64,000 nucleotides of DNA from Chrysoperla carnea (GCF_905475395.1 NC_058342.1:15658640-15722639), one strand, 5' to 3'. Counted from the stretch's first letter, positions 35,701-43,329 are shown. The notes: generated by a model from the sequence alone, not told the origin. Numbers and translations: made by a program.

Positions 35701-38350
35701 TTGAGCATCTATACAAATAATTCTATTAAATTAAACCTTGAACCTTGCATCAAATCAGATATTTTTGTATTTTTTGATCTGTTGTTTGCAATGTAAAGGC
35801 AATGTTAAATCGAAGTTTTAGACCTCGGAAAACGACCGAATTATGCCGAAAAATAAGAAAAATCATCGAAAATTTTGTCCTTGTGTTAGTTTTTATCAAT
35901 TTTGACTTGCAACTATTAGGTTTTCATAAAAACTGTAATATTTGTTTTTAAGGAAAGTTAAATTTGCAACAATTTTTATAGGACCGATAGTTTCGGACAG
36001 CTTTTCAAAGTTTGTCAAGTTATACGATTTTTCGCAGTGAAGGCGCAAATTGGGACAAAATTTTTTTGTCAATTTTCTCCAAAACTATATAAGATAGAAG
36101 TAAAATCGTGTAATTTGACAAAATAGACAATTTTTGAAAAGCTGTATCTCCGAAACTATCGGTCCTATAAAAGCCGGTCTTACTTCAAATTGTTGCATTT
36201 TTAACATGCTTTAAAAATAGCTATCAACATTTTTGAAGAAAAATCAGTCCTTCCAAGTCAAAATCGGCAAAAACTGAAACAAGGTCGAAATTTTCGAGGG
36301 TTTTCTTATTTTTCGGCATGATCCGGTCGTTTGCCGGAGTCGAAAACTTTGATTTAACATTGCAAACAACATATCAAAAAAAAAAAAACAAAAAAACAAA
36401 AAAAACAAAAATACCTGATTTGATAGAAGGTTCACCTCATTTTCATGTATTTGACTTGAATTATATGTATTGAAAAACAAAAATACTTAAGCATGTTCGA
36501 GGTGGTAGAAAAGCTCATTGGAGCAGTATTTTTTGTCAAAATATTTTATTGTTTAATATTATTAATGTTATCGAGTGGTCATAGACAAATTCCCTGCTGC
36601 GTTTTTTTAGAGCGATAACAGGTTGGCTGATAAGTCCCCGGTCTGACACATAGATGGCGTCGCTAGTATTAAATGCATATTATTTTTATATAGTACCAAC
36701 CTTCAAATGATTCGTGTCAAAATTTGACGTCTGTAAGTCAATTAGTTTGTGAGATAGAGCGTCTTTTGTGAAGCAACTTTTGTTATTGTGAAAAAAATGG
36801 AAAAAATGGAATTTCGTGTTTTGATAAAATACTGTTTTCTGAAGGGAAAAAATACAGAGTCCGGAAACTCATTATCAAGCCAAGTTTTTGCTTCCACTGT
36901 ATTTTTTCCCTTCAGAAAACAGTATTTTATCAAAACACGAAATTCCTTTTTTTCCATTTTTTTCACAATAACAAAAGTTGCTTCACAAAAGACGCTCTAT
37001 CTCACAAACTAATTGACTTACAGACGTCAAATTTTGACACGAATCATTTGAAGGTTGGTACTATATAAAAATAATATGCATTTAATACTAGCGACGCCAT
37101 CTATGTGTCAGACCGGGGACTTATCAGCCAACCTATTATCTTAGATATTACGTTATTTGAAAACTTAACCACTAGTAGACTCGCCAAAAGGGTGATGTTC
37201 CGCGGACTATAAATAGAACTTATGCCAAATGAATGAATGGTCCGTTTAGATCTCAGACCTTTAGGTTCTCTGTGATATTTTTAACTGAACCCGTTTTAGA
37301 GGCACGAATACTTCTTCCCAGATAGTAAACAAGTTTTATAAGCAAATGAAGCTAAAAAATTTTATCAAGAAACTGAATTGAATGAAGGTGAATAATAACA
37401 GCGTGTAGTAGATTTGGAAAAAAAGCGGCGCATAAGAGGGGGCGAGTGTTCTATGTTGGCTTCGGCTACTTTAACCAGTATGCAAGAGTTGTTGGAAAAT
37501 CCTTATGGTACAGCAGCTCGCAACGTCGGCAAAACAAAAATTTTAGTACGGCTGATTTTATGATATGTTGTTCTTCTTGCTCTTTCAGTTAGAGCTCGGG
37601 CCATCTGGTTGGTGGTAGTGGTTTAGTAGTGCGCAACCTACCCGTACTATTACCTGTACGGGTAGGCCAAATTGTAAAAGTATTTTAGTTTGTCTGTTAT
37701 TTTAATACTATGTTATTTAAGTATACAAAAACCTAAAATTAATATGCCAGACGTTAATTCGGTTGCTGAACCTTGAATAAAAGCAACAAAGTTATGAAAA
37801 ATGGACACATGGACATCATAACATAAGATATGTATAATACTAATGTCATTAGCATTGCAATATTTTTCATAACGTTTTTGCTTTTATTCAAGGTTCAGCA
37901 ACCGAATTAACGTCTGGCAAATTAATTTTAGGTTTTTGTATACTTAAATAACATAATAATATTAAAATTACAGACATACTAAAATACTTTTAAAATTTAG
38001 GATTATTGCGTGTACAAGTAGGCTGCGCAGTACTAAACGCAACCACTACCGCCAGCTAGATGGCCCAAGCTGTAACTGAAAGAGCAAGAAAAACAACATA
38101 TCATAAAATCAGCCATACTAAAATTCTCTCTCGAAAACGTTGCGAGCTCCTGTGCTATTAAAACTTGTTATGACCGATTCCGAGCAGTGCTGAAACTTAT
38201 TCGGAAGCATGAGACGCATACTCTCGAAATTGATCAAAATCTGAATTTTAAAAATCCTTAATTTAATTTTCTGTTTCAGTGACAAATCCAATAGATCATG
38301 TACTCAACGAAGATTTATGCCTATCAGAGAGTGGCAGTGAAAGTGATTAA
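19788..38350 (+). CDS. Eaf: ELL-associated factor (Eaf), eight exons, 358 aa
   Basis: Exons 19788-19977, 21220-21358, 23641-23780, 27727-27865, 27934-28057, 30674-30860, 32540-32626 and 38280-38350 join in one frame; 1077 nt with TAA. All introns are GT-AG and all phases match. Residues ~12-110 form the EAF domain (VRELKLGASF, FHTVRYDFKPASVD, TVFKGSQKPYQKECVLIID, NIQVKKTR). The rest is low-complexity: Ser8 at 132-139, a Pro/Ser/His/Arg linker in exon 4, Ser9 at 270-278 followed by DDSESD, an Asp run at 316-320, and the C-terminus LCLSESGSESD. Eaf binds ELL and stimulates RNA polymerase II elongation in the nucleus as part of ELL/super-elongation complexes; the Ser/Asp-rich tail is the trans-activating type of region in this family. 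Introns 3 (3946 bp), 5 (2616 bp) and 7 (5653 bp) are inflated by mobile DNA, and intron 3 contains another gene. Intron 4 is only 68 bp. The identification is firm. Confidence 0.95.
20820..20880 (-). mobile_element. Non-LTR retrotransposon tail, copy D
   Basis: CATGGTTAGGTTAGGTTAG followed by AGTGGTTGTCCTGGAGT matches the 3' terminal stretch of the element at 30954-31309 in reverse. Only the last ~60 bp match well; the sequence to the right (to ~21060) diverges and may be a related family. It lies in Eaf intron 1. Confidence 0.55.
21640..22012. repeat. Foldback element, ~120 bp arms, in Eaf intron 2
   Basis: The left arm begins near ACGAACAGACCCGAAAATTT and contains TTTGCTTACACGTTTACTCG; the right arm carries the inverse (AGGTGTAAGCAATAAAATAT, TCGGAAATTTTCCAATCGG, CATGTACTTTCGT). 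The centre contains a second small inverted pair (TTATATGAAGATAGAAAAAG / inverse). It is followed by a poly-A run at ~22014-22034. Confidence 0.7.
22484..23541. repeat. ~1.06 kb palindromic element in Eaf intron 2
   Basis: The left arm (~22484-22800) contains AAAAATTAATGCATCTTTGA, AGTTGGGGGTTTAAATCAG and CTCGACTTTTTAACTTC. The right arm (~23160-23541) contains their inverses (ACCCCCAACTACCCGCC, GCTAGAAAGTCGAAAAA, AAGAAGAATTAATTTTTTCC). The inner part includes family A blocks in both orientations. A further single arm is at ~63700-63990. Transcribed as part of Eaf pre-mRNA it could fold into a long hairpin. Confidence 0.75.
23866..24145. repeat. Chimeric family A copy (plus end fused to minus end)
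   Basis: A plus-strand 3' portion (to the palindrome CAATTAACTCAGTCAATT near 24065) is fused directly to a minus-strand 5' portion (TTTTTAAGCGTTACAAACTT to TACCTTGGTATATTTC). The fusion removes the middle and creates a short symmetrical element. It lies in Eaf intron 3 just upstream of the nested gene. Confidence 0.65.
24488..26632 (+). CDS. Intronless repeat-array protein nested in Eaf intron 3, unknown family (714 aa)
   Basis: A single open frame on the Eaf strand. The first ATG is at 24488; the frame extends five codons upstream only through a TTG, which is not an accepted start in animals. Residues ~1-75 show a beta-alpha-beta-beta-alpha-beta spacing resembling an RRM fold but without clear RNP aromatic motifs; this is a weak impression. 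Residues 133-143, VIEILSDTDED, match a SUMO-interacting motif (hydrophobic core then acidic/Ser stretch). Residues 165-661 are nine tandem units: two of 49 aa, then seven of 57 aa, each with TSNASL, DADFERF and NNDTLGKNLK. Residues 662-714 are unique, with NKKMKSDR as a possible nuclear signal. Composition is Asn/Ser/Asp-rich and probably disordered. Insertion into Eaf reading frame is excluded because the phase would hit TAG at once. A TTATAG acceptor-like site just upstream leaves room for a non-coding 5' exon. A long open frame with intact repeats argues that it is expressed and selected; the function is unknown. Confidence 0.8.
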   Translation: MLKIKLPIPPYYEEMIKNLCVDIIEVKFNPLPTQISCIAIVNDGTDVENIANTIRTKTIYGKNIEVEIINYDESLYPEHIESDADDESMALYNEFETNNRKIEPRNEGIDAATFGKLLQMRLREPIPVSKDEVIEILSDTDEDLGNEKVPSKIDEEANTFTKSGDNEETSNASLMNNNTIDKSSMVTDADFERFISGTKQNNDTLGKNLKHPSDHEETSNASLMNNNTIDKSSMVTDADFERFISGTKQNNDTLGKNLKRPSDHEGTLSGDKEQTSNASLTNNNTISKNSMNIDADFERFLSGIKPNNDTLGKNLKRPSDHEGTLSGDKEQTSNASLTNNNTISKNSMNIDADFERFISGTKQNNDTLGKNLKRPSDHEGTLSGDKEQTSNASLTNNNTISKNSMNIDADFERFLSGIKPNNDTLGKNLKRPSDHEGTLSGDKEQTSNASLTNNNTISKNSMNIDADFERFISGTKQNNDTLGKNLKRPSDHEGTLSGDKEQTSNASLTNNNTISKNSMNIDADFERFLSGIKPNNDTLGKNLKRPSDHEGTLSGDKEQTSNASLTNNNTISKNSMNIDADFERFISGTKQNNDTLGKNLKRPSDHEGTLSGDKEQTSNASLTNNNTISKNSMNIDADFERFLSGIKPNNDTLGKNLKRPSEDGDIPLQSLLNYMNRTETGSNKKMKSDRLDTLLSQEDVTNKENNRINHWSFK
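24980..26470 (+). repeat. In-frame tandem array with 342 bp higher-order repeat
   Basis: Two 147 bp units (24980-25273) are followed by seven 171 bp units (25274-26470). The 171 bp units alternate between type L (FLSGIKP, codons TTG/CGC at LKR) and type I (FISGTKQ, codons TTA/CGT), giving a 342 bp dimer repeated with almost no other differences. The last unit is L at FLSGIKP but I at the LKR codons, a recombinant. Near identity, including synonymous sites, indicates recent expansion by unequal exchange or conversion. Confidence 0.95.
26633..26868 (+). other. 3' flank of the nested gene
   Basis: AT-rich sequence without repeats. The nearest canonical AATAAA downstream of the TGA is at 26869-26874, which falls at the edge of the adjoining inverted-repeat MITE, so the element may supply the polyadenylation signal. 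Confidence 0.4.
26866..27135. mobile_element. MITE with ~90 bp inverted repeats in Eaf intron 3
   Basis: The left arm contains TTGCCCCAATTTCCTAGATC and TTTTTAAAATACGTATTTTT; the right arm has their inverses. The loop is ~60 bp. The right end extends further (GATATATCCTAGAGTTCTCA), showing that the left outer end is trimmed. A partial copy with the same outer end lies at 32100-32167. Confidence 0.8.
27229..27714 (+). repeat. Helentron-like family A copy ending at the Eaf exon 4 acceptor
   Basis: Starts near AGTTTAGTCCCAAGTTTG, has the GTCTGTCCGTCCGTCTGTCT core and ends CAGTTAACTCAGTCAATTG-TTTGTTTTCACTTG at 27714. The Eaf splice acceptor TTTTTGTTTTAG ends at 27726, only 12 bases later, so branch point and part of the pyrimidine tract of intron 3 are likely element-derived. 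Confidence 0.85.
28175..29010. repeat. Foldback element in Eaf intron 5
   Basis: The left arm contains AAACGACCGAATCATGCCG and CTCGAAAACTTTGATTTTAT; the right arm has the inverses (CGGCATGATCCGGTCGTTTC, AAATAAGGTCGAAATTTTCG). Arms are ~250-300 bp. The loop carries family A blocks (GTTTACCCGCGAAGGCGCAA). A related, better matched copy lies at 35743-36431. Confidence 0.7.
29634..29698 (+). repeat. (TA)n microsatellite
   Basis: About 32 uninterrupted TA dinucleotides in Eaf intron 5, directly bordering repeat family B (29703-30060). Confidence 0.97.
29703..30060 (-). repeat. Dispersed repeat family B
   Basis: Shared, in inverse orientation, with 60505-60800 and partly with 1840-1995. It has the (TA)n tract at one end (next to GATCTTGGAAATGGCTCC) and the hairpin-forming ACCGAGCAAAGCTCGGT at the other. 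A ~60 bp internal duplication (TCGTAGTTAATGAAATA twice) is present here only. Likely a retroposed or SINE/RTE-like unit; class uncertain. Confidence 0.6.
30190..30468 (+). pseudogene. hAT transposase C-terminal (dimerisation) fragment
   Basis: The plus strand reads KDAFANVY, then RDVAVLPVTTATNERSFST, LRRLNTYFRSTMPEDRLNG and, after a one-base frame change, NIHRDVEVIAHRVLEKFF. ATNERSFS and the L-R-STM-E-RL pattern are the hallmark of the hAT C-terminal dimerisation domain (ZMYM1-like group). It contains a stop and frameshifts and lacks the catalytic part, so it is a fossil within Eaf intron 5. Confidence 0.85.
30954..31309 (+). mobile_element. 3' end of a non-LTR retrotransposon, copy B (best preserved)
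   Basis: The plus strand encodes TGHWLGGRHAERLRLTVYH, then (with small frame breaks) an acidic EEG/EEK stretch and TMSHLHCHCPAL, followed by HLSQPFFDDLSGVKFVDVKA to a TAG. This is the RNase H end plus C-terminal Cys/His motif typical of I/LOA/R1-type non-LTR elements. The untranslated tail ends in CCTAACCTAACC. It lies in Eaf intron 6; copies are at 11874-12228, 20820-20880 and 58971-59315. Confidence 0.8.
31310..32099. other. Eaf intron 6 remainder
   Basis: Mostly AT-rich without genes. Around 31715-31800 there are hAT-terminus-like sequences (GGCGAACCAATGGCACGC, GGCACGCCACC). Nothing else was recognised. Confidence 0.4.
32100..32240. repeat. Truncated MITE joined to a hAT-like terminus
   Basis: 32100-32167 matches the outer end of the MITE at 26866-27135 (TCTCTAGGATAT, ACCCCAATTTACTAGATCAG). 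It is followed immediately by CAGGGGTCGGCAATC, a typical hAT-type end. A hAT-related insertion may have cut the MITE. Confidence 0.5.
32731..33330 (+). repeat. Hairpin minisatellite in Eaf intron 7
   Basis: Seven copies of TAGCACAGAAATNATGTGCTA are present; five are in tandem at 38 bp spacing (32938-33122) and two are separated by a longer ~190 bp unit (with TTGATTAACCAGTTAATTA) that itself repeats about three times to 33460. Each short unit is a perfect small stem (AGCACA / TGTGCT) with a 7-base loop, so the intron transcript would carry a row of hairpins. Confidence 0.85.
33719..34267 (+). repeat. Helentron-like family A copy, both ends present
   Basis: Begins TATACCATGTATATGAAATA, has the CTGTC-rich core (GTCTGTCCGTCTGTC), the CACTGTTTACCCACGAGGGC block, the inverted CTATACATGGTATTTC, the palindrome CCATTAACTCAGTCAATTG and the terminus CACTTG. 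It is 549 bp and flanked by T on both sides, without an obvious target duplication. The lack of terminal inverted repeats fits a helitron/helentron-type element. Confidence 0.85.
34459..34611 (+). pseudogene. THAP-domain N-terminal fragment (50 aa)
   Basis: A short frame starting ATG at 34459 reads CCIRGCSNMPYKNKN, then MKFYRFPES and EWITSKRQKFN before TAA. The C-x4-C pair, the F-x-FP motif and the Trp are the first half of a C2CH THAP zinc finger; the second Cys-His pair and everything after are missing. It is probably the start of a transposase gene cut by the internal deletion at ~34611. Confidence 0.8.
34612..35161 (-). CDS. SWIM-type zinc-finger protein fragment, two exons (103 aa), transposon-derived
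   Basis: Minus strand. Exon 35161-34958 (68 codons, ATG in an A-rich context) ends at the donor TAT|GTAAGT. Exon 34719-34612 starts after ATTTTTAG and ends TAA; both joints are phase 0. The second exon encodes VKVDCNCKRGPWERCKHLC followed by AAIHYIN, a SWIM finger (C-x-C ... C-x-H). The first exon has FKSGHVMNVVE as in the N-terminal region of SWIM/YqaJ proteins of insects. The YqaJ nuclease domain expected downstream is absent. The splice-intact frame suggests youth or selection; more likely a recently deleted transposon gene. Confidence 0.75.
35743..36431. repeat. Foldback element in Eaf intron 7
   Basis: The outer ends are inverted (TCAAATCAGATATTTTTGTA on the left, ACAAAAATACCTGATTTGA on the right). 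The arms, ~290 bp, share CGACCGAATTATGCCGAAAA and GACAGCTTTTCAAAGTTTGT with their inverses. The loop carries part of family A (GGCGCAAATTGGGAC). It is the same family as 28175-29010. Confidence 0.8.
36618..37136. mobile_element. Two-headed palindromic mariner
   Basis: Both arms (about 240-260 bp each) are the same 5' end of a mariner element in opposite orientation: the terminal repeat AGGTTGGCTGATAAGTCCCC, the untranslated leader, the ATG and the transposase N-terminus EFRVLIKYCFLKGKNT, which in the minus-strand arm continues VEAKTWLDNEFPDS. The arms meet at a short asymmetric centre (~36858-36898). TA flanks both ends (36616-36617 and 37137-37138), so the palindrome transposed as a unit. 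It has no catalytic domain. Near identity of the arms indicates recent origin. It lies in Eaf intron 7. Confidence 0.92.
37380..38262 (+). pseudogene. Coding-like remnant interrupted by a palindromic insertion, unrecognised
   Basis: 37399-37512 reads QRVVDLEKKRRIRGGECSML then ASATLTSMQELLENPYGTA without stops. After the palindrome, 38156-38260 reads AIKTCYDRFRAVLKLIRKHE then THTLEIDQNLNFKNP and stops. Amphipathic, Leu/Arg/Glu-rich wording and open frames on both sides suggest a broken copy of one protein gene, perhaps a retrocopy or mobile-element gene. Stops occur upstream of 37399. I cannot name the family. Confidence 0.35.
37506..38146. repeat. Foldback element with ~290 bp arms in Eaf intron 7
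   Basis: The ends are inverted (CAGCAGCTCGCAACG / CAGGAGCTCGCAACG read inward). The arms share ATTTTAGTACGGCTGATTTT, TTGCTCTTTCAGTTA, GTTATTTAAGTATACAAAAA and ACGTTAATTCGGTTGCTGAA with their inverses. The CAG-starting ends recall hAT elements, but no clear 8 bp duplication was found. It ends ~130 bp upstream of the last Eaf exon. Confidence 0.8.
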
Positions 38351-40640
38351 AAATCCCATATTACCACATATTTACCAATTATATTTTTTTTAAATTATAT
38401 ATATTTATATATAATAGTGATGGGGCGGGCCGAATGTTTTATTTTGTACATTCGAGAATGCAAATGCGAATGTTCACTTTCAAATGAAGTGCAATTCAAT
38501 AGGGTATTATCGTTAGTCAAAAATAAATTATGAAATTTGAATAAGTTAAAATTTATGTAAAAATATAATTAAATATTCTGATTTCGAGTCATAAAAGCAC
38601 ATTTTTCTTTTAAAATATTAAAATTAAAATTCGTAATTTTTAAACTGTATATCACGTGATCTAAAACGCGGACAAGCCTTGCTGTGATATCATATCGGTA
38701 TGAGCCATAGACCATCAATCAGTTCAGTGTAGACAGCTGGGTATAATATATCAATAGATAATAAGTATTTATATTTATTATAATCAGATGTCTATGAATA
38801 TATCTGTCAGCAAAATCAACATTTTGAAGTACTTTTACAAAAATAGTAGAATATTTACTTCCTTTAAGGAAGTTAAAAAATTTCAACTGTATTTTTATAG
38901 GCAATTTTATTACAGATATGATATACAAATTACATAATGCATAAAATTAAATTTTAATATTATTTCTCTAGCCTGTTTGTTCCTAAGCAATATATTTTTA
39001 GGCCGTCAGATTATTTCATATCTGAAGTCAGCACAATAAGCTTGAAAATGAGAGATAAATCATGAAACTTAATTAAAGGGGATAAGGGAGATATCACGTG
39101 AGCACGAAAAAACAGGTTAGAGAAATAATATATAAGATAAATCTTATTAGTTGTTTTTTCGTTACATATCCGAATATAATTTCATTTTTTTATCAAAAAC
39201 ATTCGCATTCGCAAGAAAAAATATGCGAATCTTCGTCACATCACTAATGTATAAATATAGGCTATTTGTAAAATTCTAATTATGTATGTATATAAAATAA
39301 TATAAGAATTACTTCCTCCTAAATCTTTACCATAGCCAAAAAATCCTCAATAACTTCCAACCTTAAAATGTCTAACCAGCCAAGCCCCCCCCCCCTCTGT
39401 CCCGCCGTGATAGATAACATAACTTTCTCACAATCAAAATTAAAATAGAATTTATGTTTTATTTTTGATTCGAAATTTTCGAGGATCAAGTTATGAATTC
39501 AGTTAAAATTTAGTTCGATTAACGCCATTCTGGAATTTTCAAAAAAAAAAGAAAAATCTTTTTTAACTGTACCTCTTCTGTGTTATAAGAAATGCCCGTG
39601 TTTTACCATTCTAAGTGATATAGCTATGACATTATATGTGAATGGAGATTTTAAAAAAAAAAATTTGAAAAAAATGGAAAGATTATACACAAGTTTTATA
39701 ACAAAACTGTTTTTATTTTTTATTTGTTCATGATAATTTTAAAGTTACAGGCAGTTTTAAAAGAACTTTTCCTAAGAGAATCGAAAACGCCCGACAAAAA
39801 ACATGTTCATAAAAGATCGTGTAACGTCATAATATTAATTAATAATTGTATAAAGTGTATACTGTTCAATCAACATTATTACGTCACAACGATGTTTTAC
39901 AAACATTTTTTTTGTCGGGCGTTTTCGTTTCTCTTTTGAAAAGTTCTTTTACAACTGTCTGTAACTTTAAAATTGTCATGAGAAAATTTTCAGATGTCGT
40001 TCGTTTCACATTTTGTCCACCCTAAATTTCTGTTTGCCCGCCCAAAATTTTCGACCTTTTTAATAGTTCATCGAAACGAAAACAAAAAGCTTTTCTATAT
40101 CACTGTATTGTCCGAATGTGGCCATTACGAGACAATCTAAATAATACAGATATTTTTTATTTATTTCTAGAGTGGTATTTATCCTTCAACTAAATTTTGG
40201 CAATCCTTGTCTTACCCTTTATAAACATTTATTATTAATTAAGGTGTGTGAATTGTCATTCAATTATGTTTAATTATTTTAGTTTACAAAGAAATTATTT
40301 TTCTTTTTGATTTTCGGTTTTTTTTAATGTCTAGTCGGTTTTAAAATTTTTTTTTATTTACCAAAATTATGTATCTCGATTTATTTTGTACGACACAGAA
40401 AGTGGGACAACGATCGGTAATTATTCTCGAAATTAGAATAATTTTGATGATTTTCGAGATATTGCCTGCAATTCTATGAGAATTAAAAATTTTGCTATGC
40501 ATATTTCTGGGAAGTCTTCAGAATGTTACCTTCACACTTAGGTCTTAGAAGTGCAACATGTGATAAGTTGAATAAATTTACAGTTTTTTCCCCACTTTCT
40601 GTGTCAATCAAAAGTATTTTTTTTATTAACAAAGTTAACT
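38351..40640. other. Eaf 3' flank and intergenic DNA
   Basis: The Eaf stop is followed by AT-rich sequence. One inverted-repeat element is described separately (39729-39982). No other gene was recognised; open frames at 38719-38928 and 39724-39939 have no supporting features, the second lying inside the inverted repeat. Confidence 0.45.
39729..39982. repeat. ~250 bp foldback element
   Basis: The left arm (CATGATAATTTTAAAGTTAC, GAAAACGCCCGACAAAAA) and the right arm (TTTGTCGGGCGTTTTCGTTT, GTAACTTTAAAATTGTCATG) are inverted with ~110 bp each and a short AT-rich loop. Confidence 0.8.
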
Positions 40641-40649
40641 ACAAATTTT

Positions 40650-41640
40650 TTATGACGAATTTGAAAAACTCAATTATGTATTTAAATCAGTGATGGAACG
40701 AATAGTTCTGATTCGAGAATTGATTAAGAGTGAATCAAAATAGTTAATCGTTTAAGAGAGAACCAAAATGAATCAAAATCGTTCAGTTCAGTCAATTTTT
40801 TATTAGGAACTTGAAAAACTCAATTATGTATTTAAATCAAGGAAGATCTAAATAGTTCTGATTCAAGAATTAATTAAGGGAGAATCGAAATGGTTAATCA
40901 TTTTGAGAATCAAGATCAATTAATGAATCAAAATCTTTCAGTTCAGGCAATTTTTTATTAAGAACTTGAAAAACTCGATTATGTATTTAAATCAAGGAAG
41001 ATCTGAATAGTTCTGATTCAAGTATTGATCAAGGGAGGTCAATGGTTAATCGTTTAAGACAGAATCAAAATGAATAAATTATCGAATCAAAATCATTCAG
41101 CTCAGTCATTTTTTTATGATGAACTTCAAAAACTCGATCATGTATTTAAATCAAGGAAGATTTTAATAGTTCTGATTCAAGAATTGATTAAGGGAGAATC
41201 AAAATGGTTAATCATTTAAAGAGAATCAAAATGAATCAATAACTGAATCAAAATCGTTCAGCTCAGTAAATTTTTTATGATAAACTTGAATAACTCAATT
41301 ATGTATTTAAATCAAGGAAATATCTAAATAGTTTGATTCAAAAATTTAATCTAAATGTTTAATCATTTAAGAGAGAACCAAAATGAATCAATCACTGAAT
41401 AGAAATCGTTCAGTTCAGGCAATTTTTTATAAAAAACTTGAAAATTCGATTATGTATTTAAATTAAAGATTATCTGAATAGTTCTGATTCAAGAATTGAA
41501 TCAAAGAAGAATCATTTAAGTATATTGTCTGCAAAACGACTAAAATATTTCTGAATTTTATGTTAACGGGCTATACATATTTATTTAATAAGTCATTTTA
41601 GGGGAAAATCAAAATGAATCAATTACTGAATTAGAATTAT
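40650..41640 (+). repeat. Degenerate ~155 bp satellite, six to seven units
   Basis: The block ACTCAATTATGTATTTAAAT recurs near 40668, 40815, 40976, 41132, 41288 and 41445. Between recurrences the sequence is rich in GAATCAAAATGAATCAAT-type motifs. Units differ by substitutions and small indels, so the array is old compared with the coding array at 24980-26470. No coding potential. Confidence 0.85.
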
Positions 41641-41659
41641 CCAGTCCAATAATTATTAA

Positions 41660-42785
41660 TTAATACAATGTTTTATATAAATACGAAATTAATATATTTA
41701 CCTTTTACTCTAATGAGTTAAACACACACAAAAAATTGGTAGAAAAGAGAAAGTGGAAAGAATTAATTTATTTTACGTTTAGAGTTTTCGTAGGAATGAA
41801 AGAACCCCACACTTGGTGTATGGGATATATTTTAAGTGGACATAATACTTATTAATCGGATAAATATAGTTATCATTAAAACTTTGAACACGTTAGACGA
41901 AAAATGAGCTTAATTTCTCCACTATCTTTTCTAGTTGTATATTTTTTCTATACAAAATAAATAAATATAAATTGTACATAAAAAAATTTTTCGAATTTTT
42001 CTATACGTAAGAAACGATTAACATTTGACACGCCAAAAACAAAAAATTTAGTTCAAATTTTTTTAAATTAGGTCGGTTGTTTGAGCAAGTTACCAAAAAA
42101 TTAACATCACCAAGAAAAATTATCACAGATTCCGTTTATGCAAAAAAACATTAACTTACGCCGCATTCCAAAAATAAAACATAAAAAAACTTTATATTTT
42201 ACAATATTTTAAAGCATTAAAAAACATTTACGTTATGCAAATATTATTTTTATTCGCAGCTATTTCAAAGTTTTCACTTTCGTCGACAGAATTCTTCTGC
42301 AACAAAATAATAAAATCGGCGAAATTGTGAATAAAAGAAGGATAAGTGACGGCATATGAAGTGAAGGTTATAACACAATAATCTTTGTGTTTAAAACTAA
42401 AGTTGTCCAGCGAAGTGGGTAGTTCACAACTAGTGGACATATAAGTAAAAAAAATATATAGTCACCTTCAAATTGCTCTCGGAAATGAAAAAATTAATTC
42501 GTGTCAGTTGTTAATCATTACTTACAAACGGTTGTGTATTAAATCATGAAATTTTGTAATTGTAATTTTAAAAAAAATTGATTTACTTGATTGATAATCA
42601 ATTTTCGTATAAAACGTGTAAAATCCTTTTTTATTGCATTTATGAAATTTTCTTTTTCAAATTATACATAGTTAAATTTTTTTATTTAAAATGGAATGCC
42701 TAATATATTTATATTAAACGTTGCGTCGATTTACATGTGAATGTTTGTATTGTAACCATGGAAATTGTTATTTACAAAAATTGTT
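41660..42785. other. Intergenic DNA, nothing recognised
   Basis: AT-rich sequence without splice-supported exons, RNA genes or recognisable mobile elements. The 70-codon minus-strand frame at 42228-42440 has no family features. Confidence 0.4.
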
Positions 42786-42793
42786 TCCGGAAT

Positions 42794-43329
42794 GAAGAGG
42801 CTAAGTAGCCGAGCAGCGTAATGCGATAGAATTTAACCGTTTAGGGGCTATACTTAAATTACGCAACGCATTTAGAACGACTTTTCAACCCTTAACCCTC
42901 CTATGTAACAGATTGTAACAAATTATCGAAACCCCCCTCCCCCTGTTTCTACGTAATTTTTTTTCTTTGAATTTTAGAGTATTATGGTTAACGGCCGCAA
43001 AGCGCTACTTTTAAAATATTAAAAGCTAGCTACAGCCAAGTCAAGAGCGCAAAGTTTAATTAAATTTTTTTTCTAAATAAACAAAGTTTAAAAAAAAATT
43101 ATTGATAATTGATAAAAGTAACATAATTTGACCCCCTCCCCTCCTAAATTTGTTACGTAATTTAAGTACATCCCGTTATCTACTTAGACTTAGGTTGCGG
43201 GTTCGCATCCAGGCAGCGACAGTGTGAACAATTATAATTAATGGATAAGAACGAAGTAATCGACTCCACCCACATCATAAATTGAATTGTATACGGATGC
43301 AGTTTAATAAATAAAGATTAAAAAATAAT
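42794..43329 (+). mobile_element. tRNA-derived SINE split by a MITE
   Basis: The head has TAGCCGAGCAGCGTAATGCG (A-box-like, class II tRNA Ser/Leu style) and, after the insertion, GCGGGTTCGCATCC (B box). Removing 42844-43175 plus one TTA restores normal A-to-B box order. The body (GCGACAGTGTGAACAATTAT) and an A-rich tail (AATAAATAAAGATTAAAAAATAATG region) follow. It is a Pol III-type retroposon; the promoter is now interrupted. Confidence 0.75.
42844..43175. mobile_element. 332 bp MITE inserted between the SINE promoter boxes
   Basis: The ends are inverted (GGGGCTATACTTAAATTACG / CGGGATGTACTTAAATTACG, second read as inverse) and flanked by TTA on both sides. No coding sequence. A three-base duplication and GGG-type ends fit a PIF/Harbinger-like MITE, but the superfamily is not proven. 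Confidence 0.75.

Noticed and set aside
36742-37012. Two overlapping 74-codon proteins on opposite strands
   Set aside because: Both are readings through the palindromic mariner; beyond the transposase N-terminus they read the inverse arm.
42228-42440. 70-codon minus-strand frame
   Set aside because: No domain, no splice sites and AT-driven composition; treated as chance.
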